From JAXDJH01 sp034663635 (GTDB lineage: Bacteria > Actinomycetota > CADDZG01 > WHSQ01): a stretch of DNA of 64,000 nucleotides. This document shows positions 8,229-16,520 of this stretch, piece after piece. The notes under the pieces are model-generated. The model had not been told where the DNA came from, did not search any database, and was given only the letters and a program-made list of their open reading frames with translations. Numbering within the stretch: position 1 is the stretch's first letter; the number at the start of each line of letters is the position of its first letter. The stretch lies in NCBI GenBank assembly GCA_034663635.1, contig JAXDJH010000026.1, positions 1 through 64,000 of the forward strand, in the 5' to 3' direction. Made by a program: the position numbers and the translations under genes.

Positions 8229-8960
8229 CTAGAGTCCAGCCCACTCCGAGAGGAGATGTGCCCCCCTGTCTTTCCAGTCGGACGCGGTGATCACGTAGCG
8301 CCTGTGGTCCTTGAACTCGCCGTCGGACATCAGGTACTCGCGAGCGACCCCCTCGCTCTCGACGCCGACCTTCTTCAAGGCGTGCTGGACGGCGTCGTTT
8401 TCAGGAAGTACCGCACACTCGATGCGATTAAGCCCAAGGGTTTCGAATCCGAACCGGCACAGAAGGACGAATGCCTCTTCGACCTTGCTCTGTCCCACGT
8501 GGGCCTTGTCGATCCAAGCCGACAGGAACGCGCTCTCGAATGGACCCCGCCGCACCGCATTCAGGCCCACTTCGCCGATCAATTCGTCTCCCTCGAAGAC
8601 GCCGAACGAGAAGTCGGTGCCGAACAGGCGCGCTTGCTCCGAAAGCTGCCATACCGCTTCGAAGGCTTCCGCCGACTGGATGATCGACATCACCGCGTCC
8701 ATGCTCCCCGTGGCCGGCGCGAGTCGATCCGCGTTGCGTTCGATGGCAGCCTTGTAGGCCTCGTAGTCAGCCGGAGTGAGCGACCTGAGCTCGATCGTCT
8801 TGCCTTCCAGGTCGAGAAGCTCGCCGGCCGAGAATCCCTGAACCCCTCCCGGCTTGACGGTTATCGGCAGGTTTGGAGCCGGTTGAACGGTTATCGGCAA
8901 CAACGGGCTCGTCGAAGTGTTGATGGTCGTAAGCGATGACTTCGAGATGACCGAGCCCAT
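8229..8960 (-). CDS. GNAT acetyltransferase with repeat-bearing N-terminal tail
   Basis: A 243-residue protein. Residues about 52-220 are a RimJ/RimL-type GNAT fold: it starts with GKTIELRSLTPADY, has the family patterns GEVGLNAVRRG, AWIDKAHVGQSKVEEAF and GLNRIECAVLPENDAVQHALKKVGV, and would acetylate an amino group using acetyl-CoA. Before it lies a 50-residue Ser/Thr/Pro tail containing two 10-residue repeats that begin LPITV. Such a tail is unusual for RimJ-like proteins. The ATG at 8960 has an AGGA-type ribosome site. It is upstream of, and on the same strand as, the GAF/protease/exporter genes, with a hairpin between. Self-standing N-terminal acetyltransferase and member of the peptide unit are both possible. 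Confidence 0.8.
   Translation of the reverse strand: MGSVISKSSLTTINTSTSPLLPITVQPAPNLPITVKPGGVQGFSAGELLDLEGKTIELRSLTPADYEAYKAAIERNADRLAPATGSMDAVMSIIQSAEAFEAVWQLSEQARLFGTDFSFGVFEGDELIGEVGLNAVRRGPFESAFLSAWIDKAHVGQSKVEEAFVLLCRFGFETLGLNRIECAVLPENDAVQHALKKVGVESEGVAREYLMSDGEFKDHRRYVITASDWKDRGAHLLSEWAGL
8840..8899. repeat. Two-copy 30-base direct repeat inside the acetyltransferase gene
   Basis: The 12-base core CGGTTATCGGCA occurs at 8858-8869 and again at 8888-8899, exactly 30 bases apart. On the minus strand the unit encodes a 10-residue repeat starting LPITV. The flanking bases of each unit have diverged. Confidence 0.7.
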
Positions 8961-9066
8961 GGATGGTGTCCTTTCGCCAAGGTGGATTGAGAATCCAATC
9001 TAGAGACACGAAATGGGCTATGTCTATAGAGGAGCCGTGTCATCTCCGAGACACCAGACCAGGCGT

Positions 9067-9945
9067 TTAGTCCTCTTCGGCGCCTGAGGACGGAGGGGCG
9101 GGCTGCGGGTAGGCCCGTCTCATCACGGAGTCCCACCCACGGTCCGGTAGGACACGCCGGAGGACCATCATTCCCCTCGTCGCGAACGGGGTGACGTAAC
9201 GAGTTCCAGGGTGGTTGGTGGTCAGGATCCGCTCGATCGTTCGGGCGACGTAGGCGGGACTCGCTCCCGCTTTGCCCATCAGTCCGTTGTAGGCGCCGTC
9301 GATCAGCTTCATGACACCCTGGTTGTAGAGCGAATAGGGGTCGCTCGGGTCGGGATCGTGATTGACGCTGTTCACGGCGACGTCGCCGAACTTCGTCTTG
9401 ATCAACCCGGGTTCGACGATGACCACATCGATGCCGAACGGACGTAGCTCGTAGCGAAGTGCGTCGGAATAAGCCTCGAGCGCGTGCTTGCTTGCGTGGT
9501 AGTAGCCCCCTCCGGGGAACGTGAATCGCCCGCCCATCGAGCTCATGTTGACGATCCGGCCGCGGCCCGCTTCGCGCATCTTCGGCAGCACCCGGTTCGT
9601 CAGCTCGGCCAACCCGAAGAAGTTGGTATCGAACTGTTTGCGCGCCTCATCGATGGGCGTCGTCTCGACTGCGCCGTGCAACCCGTAGCCCGCGTTGTTG
9701 ACGAGAGCACCGATCGCCCCATCGGATGACTCGATCGAAGCAACCGCGGATTCGATGGAATCGCTATCGGTGACGTCCAGCGCGACGAGCTTGCAGCCTT
9801 TGCCCTTCAGCTCTCCGATCGACCCGAGTTTCCTGGCGCTCGCGTAGACATTCCATCCCTTCGAGCCGAGCCTCTCGGCAATCGCCCGGCCGATGCCCGA
9901 GGACGTCCCCGTGATGAGGATGGGTGCCTCGCGAGGAAGCTTCAT
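9067..9945 (-). CDS. Short-chain dehydrogenase/reductase
   Basis: A 292-residue classical SDR. The cofactor motif TGTSSGIG is at residues 12-19, NNAG is near 87, the catalytic Ser is in VNMSSMGG and the YxxxK pair in YYHASKHALEAY. A substrate loop and a 60-residue C-terminal extension with FATRGMMVLRRVLPDRGWD resemble short-chain oxidoreductases annotated for steroid, lipid or retinol-like substrates. NADP or NAD preference cannot be told; the residues after the first beta strand (ASARKLG) favour NADPH. The open frame reaches 10254, but this overlaps the neighbouring RadC-like gene, and the ATG at 9945 starts directly before the Rossmann fold. It is 47 bases downstream of the RadC-like gene on the same strand. 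Confidence 0.85.
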   Translation of the reverse strand: MKLPREAPILITGTSSGIGRAIAERLGSKGWNVYASARKLGSIGELKGKGCKLVALDVTDSDSIESAVASIESSDGAIGALVNNAGYGLHGAVETTPIDEARKQFDTNFFGLAELTNRVLPKMREAGRGRIVNMSSMGGRFTFPGGGYYHASKHALEAYSDALRYELRPFGIDVVIVEPGLIKTKFGDVAVNSVNHDPDPSDPYSLYNQGVMKLIDGAYNGLMGKAGASPAYVARTIERILTTNHPGTRYVTPFATRGMMVLRRVLPDRGWDSVMRRAYPQPAPPSSGAEED

Positions 9946-9992
9946 CCCGTCACGGTATCGGCTCTTTCGTGCGAGAGAGCCGAGCAGTTGGG

Positions 9993-10385
9993 TCAGCCCC
10001 AGAGATCCGTGGACCGTCGCAGGGAGAGGTAGCCGCCGTCTTTGACGATGTAGTGGTCCTCGACCGGCATCCTGGAGATGCGGCCCGCTTCGATCAGCCG
10101 GCGGGTGAAATCGAGATCCGACTCGGCCGGTTCGGCGAGGGATCCGCTCGAGTTCGACACGAACAGGACCGAGCCCGCCCCTAGGTCTAGGGGGTGTTCG
10201 AGAACGAGATCGAGCGGGAGCATGTTCTTCGGCTGGACCTGCGAGGCGAGACACTCGATATCCATCACGGATCGATCTGAGTCGAGCGAGATCTGAAAGA
10301 GCACCTCACCGTCGATGCCGGTCACTATCTGGGCGAGGCTCGGGAGGAGCTTCTCGGGCTGGCGTTGGGCGGGCCGCGTGGCCAT
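9993..10385 (-). CDS. RadC-like MPN-domain protein with lost metal ligands
   Basis: A 130-residue protein consisting of little beyond one MPN/JAB domain. By eye it follows RadC closely: an LD...E pattern, then a PLDLVLEHPLDLGAGSVLF segment, then ESDLDFTRRLIEAGRI, then DHYIVKDGGYLSLR, where RadC has its DHiIvg segment. At the place of the conserved HNHPSG metal-binding motif this protein has SNSSGS, so both zinc histidines are gone, while the later aspartate is kept. It cannot be a working JAMM metalloprotease or nuclease as written and may bind a partner or nucleic acid. The ATG at 10385 has a strong AAGGAGG site just upstream; the longer frame to 10460 is not needed. It is divergent from the polyamine operon. 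Confidence 0.72.
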   Translation of the reverse strand: MATRPAQRQPEKLLPSLAQIVTGIDGEVLFQISLDSDRSVMDIECLASQVQPKNMLPLDLVLEHPLDLGAGSVLFVSNSSGSLAEPAESDLDFTRRLIEAGRISRMPVEDHYIVKDGGYLSLRRSTDLWG

Positions 10386-10513
10386 GGGGCCTCCTTGGGA
10401 GGTGGATAGGACACCTCGATCCCAGCCTGGATGGCGGCGAAAAGCCGTGGCGCGCGTCACTCCGAAAGACCTTGCTCCGCTTCGACCCCTCAGTCACACT
10501 GGAGAAAGCTGAA

Positions 10514-11671
10514 GTGGGACTGCAGACGAAGGGCCCTGCCGATCTCGAGCTGAGGGGAGTGGTCAAGACCTTCGGCTCGACTCTCGCGGTCGACCATGTA
10601 AGCGCCTCGATCCGCCCGGGCGAGTTCTATTCGCTTCTCGGCCCCTCGGGCTGCGGCAAGACAACCACTCTTCGGCTCGTGGCCGGATTCGAGCGTCCCG
10701 ACGCCGGGAACATCCTTCTGGCCGGCGACGACATCACGGCCACACCGCCCGAGCGTCGCAAGGTGAACACCGTCTTCCAGCACTACGCGCTGTTCCCTCA
10801 CCTGACCGTCGAGGACAACGTCGCCTACGGACTACGCCATTCCAAGTTGAACAAAGAGGATGTGTCCGAGCGGCTCGAGCGCGGGCTCGCAACGGTTCGC
10901 TTGAACGAGCTCCGCCACCGCCATCCTCGAGAGCTGTCGGGGGGTCAGCAACAGCGAGTCGCTCTGGCCCGCGCCCTCGTGAACGAGCCGACGGTGCTTC
11001 TGCTCGACGAGCCGCTCGCCGCTCTCGACCTCAAGCTCCGCAAGGCGATGCAGCACGAACTCAAGAAACTCCAGGAACGGGTCGGCATCAGCTTCGTGTA
11101 CGTCACCCATGATCAGGAAGAAGCACTCACCCTCTCCGACCGGATCGCAGTCATGAATGACGGCCGGATCCTGCAAGAAGGAACTCCGTCCGAGATCTAC
11201 GAACGACCAACGACCCGTTTCGTGGCGGACTTCATCGGCGAAACGAATTTCTTCGAAGGCCTCGTGGAAGACACCGGCGCGGTCACCGTGGTTCGCACGA
11301 AGTCGGGAGCGCAACTCCGCTGTGCCGGCGTCTCATTCGCGCAACAGGGGGACGAGGTCACCGTCTCGGTCCGTCCGGAATCGATAGTGGCGGTAACGGG
11401 TCAGAGCAGGCCCGCGAATGTCCTGGAAGGGATCCTGCAGCGGACCACCTATCTCGGTGACTCGTTGCAACACCACGTGATGCTCGCAGATAAGACCGAA
11501 GTCTCGATCAAACGGCAAAGCGTTTCGGGTGCAAGCGAAGATCAATGGAGGGTGGGAGCGCGAATCGAGATCGGCTGGAGCGAAGCCGACGCGCTCGTCG
11601 TCAGTAACGAGAACGTGGCCGTCGCCGACGCGGAGGCCCGCCGTCTCGTCGAGGTGGAGGGCCCCGCTTAG
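10514..11671 (+). CDS. potA: Polyamine ABC transporter ATP-binding protein
   Basis: A 385-residue ATPase of the spermidine/putrescine importer. It has Walker A GPSGCGKTTT, signature ELSGGQQQRVALARAL, Walker B VLLLDEPLAALD, the H-loop YVTHDQEEA and, after residue 230, a C-terminal TOBE-like region (segments LEGILQRTTYLGDS and VSVRPESI) as in PotA. It drives uptake through the PotB and PotC permeases encoded just downstream. The longest frame begins at a TTG at 10472; I prefer the GTG at 10514 because a GGAG site lies nine bases upstream and the protein then starts at the usual place for PotA. It opens an operon with potD 19 bases downstream. Confidence 0.9.
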   Translation: MGLQTKGPADLELRGVVKTFGSTLAVDHVSASIRPGEFYSLLGPSGCGKTTTLRLVAGFERPDAGNILLAGDDITATPPERRKVNTVFQHYALFPHLTVEDNVAYGLRHSKLNKEDVSERLERGLATVRLNELRHRHPRELSGGQQQRVALARALVNEPTVLLLDEPLAALDLKLRKAMQHELKKLQERVGISFVYVTHDQEEALTLSDRIAVMNDGRILQEGTPSEIYERPTTRFVADFIGETNFFEGLVEDTGAVTVVRTKSGAQLRCAGVSFAQQGDEVTVSVRPESIVAVTGQSRPANVLEGILQRTTYLGDSLQHHVMLADKTEVSIKRQSVSGASEDQWRVGARIEIGWSEADALVVSNENVAVADAEARRLVEVEGPA

Positions 11672-11690
11672 GCGGGGGAAAGGGGGAAGG

Positions 11691-12833
11691 ATGTCTGATC
11701 TCGATCGTGAGCGACTGAGGGCCATGCTCGACCAGCCCATCACGCGAAGAGGTGCGATGGCCGTTGGGGCTGCGGCGCTCTTCGCAGCGTGCGCGAAGGA
11801 AGTGAAAGTCGGGCCCGCGGCGAACAACAGCGGCGGCGTCCAGGCCACACCGACTACGAGTGCACTCGAGAGCGATCTCTCGATCTACAACTGGGCGCAA
11901 TACGTGAGCCCCAAGACCTATCCGGCTTTCGAGAAAGAATTCAACGTCAAGATCACCGAGGACAACTACGCGTCCAATGAGGACGCCCTCGCGAAGCTGC
12001 AAGCCGGGGCCAAGGGTTATGACGTGGTTGCGCCGACCGGCTACATGGTGCAGATAATGGGCCAGGCGGGACTCCTTTACGAACTCGACAAGTCGCAGCT
12101 TCCCAATCTGGCGAATGTCGAGTCGCGATTCCTCGACCTTCCATTCGATCCAGGCAACAAGTACAGCGTGCCCAAGGACTACGGCACGACGGGGTTCGGC
12201 TACCGCAGCGACCTCGTCGACGAGGAAATGAAGTCGTGGGAGGACTTCTACCGGCTCGCTTCCAAGTACTCGGGCCGCTACACGGTGCTCGATTCTCCCC
12301 CGGAGGTCGTCGGCTCGGCTCTCAAGATGCTGGGCTACTCGTATAACTCTGTGGATCCGAAAGAGATCGAAGAAGCAACCAAAGAGATCATCGGACTCAA
12401 GCCACACATACGGAAGATCACATCGTCCATGCGCGAGATCCTCACGAGCGGCGAAGCGTACGTATCGCTTACCTGGAACGGCGAGATCGGCTACGTCGCT
12501 CTAGACGCGCCGGACGCTCGTTACGTGGTTCCTGCCGAGGGCACGGAGATCTGGCTTGATAACTGGGCGATCGTCGCCGGCGCTCCGCATCCGAACGCAG
12601 CCCACGCGTATCTGAACTGGCACCTGCAGCCCAAGGTTCAGGCGCGCGACACGGAATACCACTACTACGGAGCGGTGGTCGAGGGCGAGGAGCAGTACCT
12701 CGATCCGGCGATCGCCAACGACCCGGCCGTATATCCGAGCGCCGAGACCGAGGCCAAACTCGAAGTGGCCGAAGCAACACCGGAGTGGACGAAGCTGCGC
12801 AACGAAGCCTGGACGAAGTTCAAGGCCGCATAA
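11691..12833 (+). CDS. potD: Polyamine ABC transporter substrate-binding lipoprotein
   Basis: A 380-residue extracytoplasmic binding protein of the PotD/PotF family. Residues 18-34 form a twin-arginine-like lipoprotein signal (ITRRGAMAVG, ending LFAAC), with the lipidated cysteine expected at residue 34. The mature part follows the family: LSIYNWAQYVSPKTYPAFEKEF, then DVVAPTGYMVQIM, then PKDYGTTGFGYRSD and a late EIWLDNWAIVAGAPHPNAAHAY. Acidic and aromatic residues at these sites bind putrescine or spermidine in the known members. The frame extends upstream to 11529 inside potA, but the ATG at 11691 has a GGGGGAAGG site. potB begins six bases after its stop. Confidence 0.9.
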   Translation: MSDLDRERLRAMLDQPITRRGAMAVGAAALFAACAKEVKVGPAANNSGGVQATPTTSALESDLSIYNWAQYVSPKTYPAFEKEFNVKITEDNYASNEDALAKLQAGAKGYDVVAPTGYMVQIMGQAGLLYELDKSQLPNLANVESRFLDLPFDPGNKYSVPKDYGTTGFGYRSDLVDEEMKSWEDFYRLASKYSGRYTVLDSPPEVVGSALKMLGYSYNSVDPKEIEEATKEIIGLKPHIRKITSSMREILTSGEAYVSLTWNGEIGYVALDAPDARYVVPAEGTEIWLDNWAIVAGAPHPNAAHAYLNWHLQPKVQARDTEYHYYGAVVEGEEQYLDPAIANDPAVYPSAETEAKLEVAEATPEWTKLRNEAWTKFKAA

Positions 12834-12839
12834 GCGTCG

Positions 12840-13724
12840 ATGGGGGGACGAGGTAGGACGCAGCGGAGCGCAGTAGCCGAACCGCGCCTGCTGCTCCTAC
12901 CGGCTTGGGGATGGTTCGTCGTCTTCTTCTTCATCCCGCTCGGCTACATGGTTGTCTATTCGTTCGGCATCAACACTGGCTTCTTCACGGTGCAGTTCGG
13001 CTTGCACACAGACCAATACGCGCGCCTTTGGGATCCGATCTACCTGAACATCTACAAGAACACGTTCTTCCTCGCTGCGACCGGGACGGCTGGGTGCCTA
13101 TTGATCGGGTACCCATTCGCGTATTTCCTCGCCACGCGGGCCGGGAAACATCGCAACCTGTTGTTCTTCCTGGTGATCGTTCCATTCTGGACGAGTCTGT
13201 TGATCCGCACGTACTCCTGGATCCTGATACTTAACGAGAAAGGACCGTTGTCGGAGTTGTTGCAACGACTTCACGTGATCTCGAAACCGCTCGACATCCT
13301 CTACACGAACTCCGCGGTGCTGATCGGGGTGGTGTACGACTACTTGCCGCTGATGATCTTCCCGCTCTACGTCGCGATCGAGCGCATGGACAGATCATTG
13401 ATCGAGGCGAGCCGCGATCTAGGCGCAGGTCGTCTGCGAACATTTCGGAAAGTGACGATCCCGCTCACGCTTCCCGGCATCATGACCGGCTGTCTTCTGA
13501 CCTTCATCCCGATGATGGGCGAATACGTGGTCCCAACGATCCTGGGTGGAGCCAAGTCGTTCCTCGTAGGCAGCCTCGTCGCCAACGAGATCCTCACCGC
13601 GATCGATTGGCCGTTCGGAGCAGCCGTCTCGATGGGTCTCGTGATTGTCCTTCTCATCGCGATAACGCTCTATCTGAAAGTGGTCGGCGGTAAAGCCGAG
13701 GAGAACCTGGGGGCGGCCCTGTGA
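12840..13724 (+). CDS. potB: Polyamine ABC transporter permease
   Basis: A 294-residue inner-membrane permease with six predicted helices. It carries the cytoplasmic EAA loop EASRDLGAGRLRTFRKV that docks on PotA, and ends the membrane part with a helix near residue 265-285. Similarity to PotB/PotH is clear in the segments FFLVIVPFWTSLLIRTYSW and GEYVVPTILGGAKS. Start is the ATG at 12840, six bases after potD. The stop overlaps the GTG start of potC by four bases. Confidence 0.9.
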   Translation: MGGRGRTQRSAVAEPRLLLLPAWGWFVVFFFIPLGYMVVYSFGINTGFFTVQFGLHTDQYARLWDPIYLNIYKNTFFLAATGTAGCLLIGYPFAYFLATRAGKHRNLLFFLVIVPFWTSLLIRTYSWILILNEKGPLSELLQRLHVISKPLDILYTNSAVLIGVVYDYLPLMIFPLYVAIERMDRSLIEASRDLGAGRLRTFRKVTIPLTLPGIMTGCLLTFIPMMGEYVVPTILGGAKSFLVGSLVANEILTAIDWPFGAAVSMGLVIVLLIAITLYLKVVGGKAEENLGAAL

Positions 13725-14566
13725 GCACCGCATCTGTGGGTCAACCCGTTGTGCGCGGGGTGGACTCCGATCGGGTCGTCAACGGAGCGCTGAAACTCCA
13801 CGCAGGGCTCGTCTACGCGTTCCTCTATCTGCCGATCCTGGTGGTCGTCATCTACGCGTTCAACGACAGCCGGCTGGTTCAGGTCTGGCAGGGTTTCTCA
13901 ACCCGATGGTTCGGCGAGGCCTGGAGGGACGAAACCCTCAGACGAGCCTTCTTCATCTCTGTCACGACAGCGAGCGCCAATGCGGTCATCGCGACCACAC
14001 TGGGGACCGCGGCCGCCCTCGGTCTTCGCAATGTCGGGCGCAAGACGCGCACCGCCTTCGACGTGTTCATGTACATGACGCTGATCACACCGGAGCTCGT
14101 CTCAGCGATCGCGGCCCTGCTCTTCTTCGTTACCGTGGGTATCCCCCTCGGCCCGGTCGCGATCGTTATCACCCACTCGATCTTCAACACCTCGGTGGTG
14201 GCACTGATAGTCCGAAGCCGGCTGGCGACTCTCGATCGGACGTTGGAGGAGGCGAGCCGGGACTTGGGCGCCACTCGGTTTGCGACCTTCCGAGGGGTCA
14301 CTTTTCCCCAACTGGTTCCGGCGCTCATGGCCGGAGCGCTTCTGGCTTTCACGTTCTCGTTCGACGATGTCGTGTTGTCATCGTTCGTGTCGGGACCGGG
14401 ATCGACACCCTTGCCTGTCGAGATCTTTTCCCAGCTGCGATTCGGGTTGTCGCCGAAGATCAACGTCGTAGCAGTGACGACTCTCGCCATCACCATCACT
14501 TTCATCGTCACCGCACAGCTCATGTTGAGACGCGACACCAAGAGGATCCAAAAGGAGGCGGCATGA
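13721..14566 (+). CDS. potC: Polyamine ABC transporter permease
   Basis: A 281-residue six-helix permease of the PotC/PotI type, partner of PotB. The EAA loop EASRDLGATRFATFRGV is present, as are the family segments FLYLPILVVVIYAFNDSR near the first helix and AFTFSFDDVVLSSFVSGPG. It starts at a GTG that overlaps the potB stop (GTGA) and ends with an ATGA overlap with the XRE-cupin regulator, so expression is translationally coupled on both sides. Confidence 0.9.
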   Translation: MSTASVGQPVVRGVDSDRVVNGALKLHAGLVYAFLYLPILVVVIYAFNDSRLVQVWQGFSTRWFGEAWRDETLRRAFFISVTTASANAVIATTLGTAAALGLRNVGRKTRTAFDVFMYMTLITPELVSAIAALLFFVTVGIPLGPVAIVITHSIFNTSVVALIVRSRLATLDRTLEEASRDLGATRFATFRGVTFPQLVPALMAGALLAFTFSFDDVVLSSFVSGPGSTPLPVEIFSQLRFGLSPKINVVAVTTLAITITFIVTAQLMLRRDTKRIQKEAA

Positions 14567-15114
14567 CCGAGGCCGACCTCGGAGCCCGCCTGCGAGAGCT
14601 CCGCGAAGAACGCAGCATGTCGCTGAAGGTCCTGGCCTCGAAGGCCGGGGTCTCAGAGAGTTTCGTTTCGCAGGTCGAGCGAGGGAGCGCCAACCCCTCG
14701 GTCGCCTCTCTGCGTCGCTTGTCCGAAGCACTCGGGACATCGATCGGCGCGTTGTTTGAAGACCATGGCGGCGGCCAGCGACTCGTACGCGCTGGCGAGC
14801 GGGCGAGGTTCGTTCATCCCCAGCGCAAGTGGGAGGACTTCCTAGTCACACCTCGGACCTCGAAGCGGTTGCAGGTCATCCTTTCGGTCATCGAAGCGGG
14901 CGAGGGGTCCGGTGATGAGCCGTACTCGCACGACTCGGACGAAGAGTGCGTGCTCGTCCTGAAAGGTTCACTTGAGTTCAACGTCGGTCGGGAGAGCTAT
15001 CTGTTGGAGGAAGGTGACAGCCTGACCTTCGAAAGTCGAACGCCACACTGGAACCGCAATCCCGGCCCTTCCAAAGCCGAAGTGCTGTGGATAACCACTC
15101 CCCCGAGTTACTGA
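14563..15114 (+). CDS. XRE-family regulator with cupin domain (PuuR-like)
   Basis: A 183-residue transcription factor. Residues 5-62 are an XRE helix-turn-helix (LGARLRELREERSMSLKVLASKAGVSESFVSQVERG, continuing NPSVASLRRLS), and residues about 105-180 are a cupin (EPYSHDSDEECVLVLKGSLEF, then EGDSLTFESRTPHWNRNPG). This architecture matches PuuR, which represses putrescine genes and releases DNA when it binds putrescine in the cupin. Being the fifth gene of the operon, overlapped by four bases with potC and by one with the oxidase, it probably autoregulates the unit from the region upstream of potA. The polyamine as ligand is inference from context. Confidence 0.85.
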   Translation: MTEADLGARLRELREERSMSLKVLASKAGVSESFVSQVERGSANPSVASLRRLSEALGTSIGALFEDHGGGQRLVRAGERARFVHPQRKWEDFLVTPRTSKRLQVILSVIEAGEGSGDEPYSHDSDEECVLVLKGSLEFNVGRESYLLEEGDSLTFESRTPHWNRNPGPSKAEVLWITTPPSY

Positions 15115-16517
15115 TGCAGACAAGGGAGTCCCGAACGACGGGTCGCTATTACGGCAACTACAGCCTGTGGCTTGACTCGATGCGAGACGAGCTTTCACCC
15201 CGCGACGCGCTCGCAGGAGACACCGAAGCCGACATCGCCATCGTCGGAGCCGGCTACACCGGACTCTGGACTGCTTATTACTTGCTGAAGACCGACCCCA
15301 CTCTGAACATCGCTATCGTCGAGAAAGAGATCGCCGGCTTCGGCGCCTCCGGTCGGAACGGAGGTTGGTGCTCGGCTCTGTTCGCGGCCCCCAGGGAGAA
15401 GATCGCAAAGCTCTACGGGCGCGACGCAGCGATCGCTCAGCAACGGGCGATGTTCGAAACCGTCGATGAGGTGGGGCGGGTTCTCGAAGAGGAGAACATC
15501 GACGCTCACTTCCATAAGGGCGGAACGCTAACTCTGGTCACGTCGCCGACTCAGGGCGACCGAGTGCAGGCGCTACTCGATGACGACCGAAAGTGGGGCT
15601 TCGGCGAGGACGACTACCGTTGGCTCGATTCGAGTGAGCTCGACGCTCGCGTTCGGGTCGAGGGCACCCTCGGAGCTCGCTACACCCCCCATTGCGCCCG
15701 GGTGCACCCTGCGCGACTGGTGAGGGGCCTCGCCGACACGGTTGCCAAGATGGGTGCACGAATCTATGAATTGACCCCAGCCACAGAGATCCATCCCGGC
15801 ATCGTCAAAACGATGCGCGGCAACATCCGTGCCGGCATCATCGTCCGCGCGACCGAGGGTTACACGGCGCGCATCAGGAACCTTCGGCGCAAGCTTCTCC
15901 CCCTCTACTCGCTCATGATCGCAACCGAGCCGTTGCCGAAGGGCGTTTGGGACGCGATCGGGTGGAGCGACTACGACACGCTGCACGATGGACGACACCT
16001 TCTTATCTACGCGCAAAGAACCGCCGACGATCGCATCGCGATCGGGGGCCGCGGCGCTCCGTACCACTACGGGTCGAAGATCGTGGATGGCAACGACAAG
16101 GAACCGGAACTCTTCGCAGCTCTTCGCCAAGTCATCGCGCAGCTCTTCCCAGTGGCGGCCGGCGCTGCGATCACGCACGAGTGGGGTGGTTGTCTAGGAG
16201 TTCCCCGCGATTGGTTCAGCTCGGTGGGGTTCGATCCCAAAGCCGGAGTTGCGTGGGCCGGCGGATACGTGGGGGATGGGGTGTCGACCACGAACCTCGC
16301 CGGTCGCACTTTACGCGATCTGATCCTCGGCCTCGACTCAGAGATCACGCGGCTTCCGTGGGTGAACCATCATTCGCCCACCTGGGAGCCCGAGCCGCTT
16401 CGGTGGCTCGGGGTGAACCTCGGCCTGAAGGCGATGGCGCTGGCCGATAAAGCCGAGGCAAGAACCGGCAACCCAAACAAGAGGGCCGAGCTCATCAAAC
16501 GAATGATCGGGATCTAG
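15114..16517 (+). CDS. FAD-dependent amine oxidase (gamma-glutamylputrescine oxidase-like)
   Basis: A 467-residue DAO-family flavoprotein. The dinucleotide motif IVGAGYTGLWTAYYL lies near residue 40 and is followed by the GASGRNGGW motif that marks the PuuB/OrdL group. The late GGYVGDGVSTTNLAGRTL segment closes the FAD site. PuuB-like enzymes oxidise gamma-glutamylputrescine or related amines with release of H2O2; gamma-glutamylputrescine synthetase is not in this window, so the exact substrate is open. The frame reaches a GTG at 15087, but the ATG at 15114 shares its A with the regulator's stop codon (TGATG), a standard coupling. It is the last gene of the polyamine operon and ends four bases from the convergent PAC2 gene. 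Confidence 0.82.
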   Translation: MQTRESRTTGRYYGNYSLWLDSMRDELSPRDALAGDTEADIAIVGAGYTGLWTAYYLLKTDPTLNIAIVEKEIAGFGASGRNGGWCSALFAAPREKIAKLYGRDAAIAQQRAMFETVDEVGRVLEEENIDAHFHKGGTLTLVTSPTQGDRVQALLDDDRKWGFGEDDYRWLDSSELDARVRVEGTLGARYTPHCARVHPARLVRGLADTVAKMGARIYELTPATEIHPGIVKTMRGNIRAGIIVRATEGYTARIRNLRRKLLPLYSLMIATEPLPKGVWDAIGWSDYDTLHDGRHLLIYAQRTADDRIAIGGRGAPYHYGSKIVDGNDKEPELFAALRQVIAQLFPVAAGAAITHEWGGCLGVPRDWFSSVGFDPKAGVAWAGGYVGDGVSTTNLAGRTLRDLILGLDSEITRLPWVNHHSPTWEPEPLRWLGVNLGLKAMALADKAEARTGNPNKRAELIKRMIGI

Positions 16518-16520
16518 CTT

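Noticed and set aside
13906..14562. Upstream 219 codons of the frame that ends in the XRE-cupin regulator
   Set aside because: Out-of-frame shadow of potC; the regulator starts at the ATGA at 14563.
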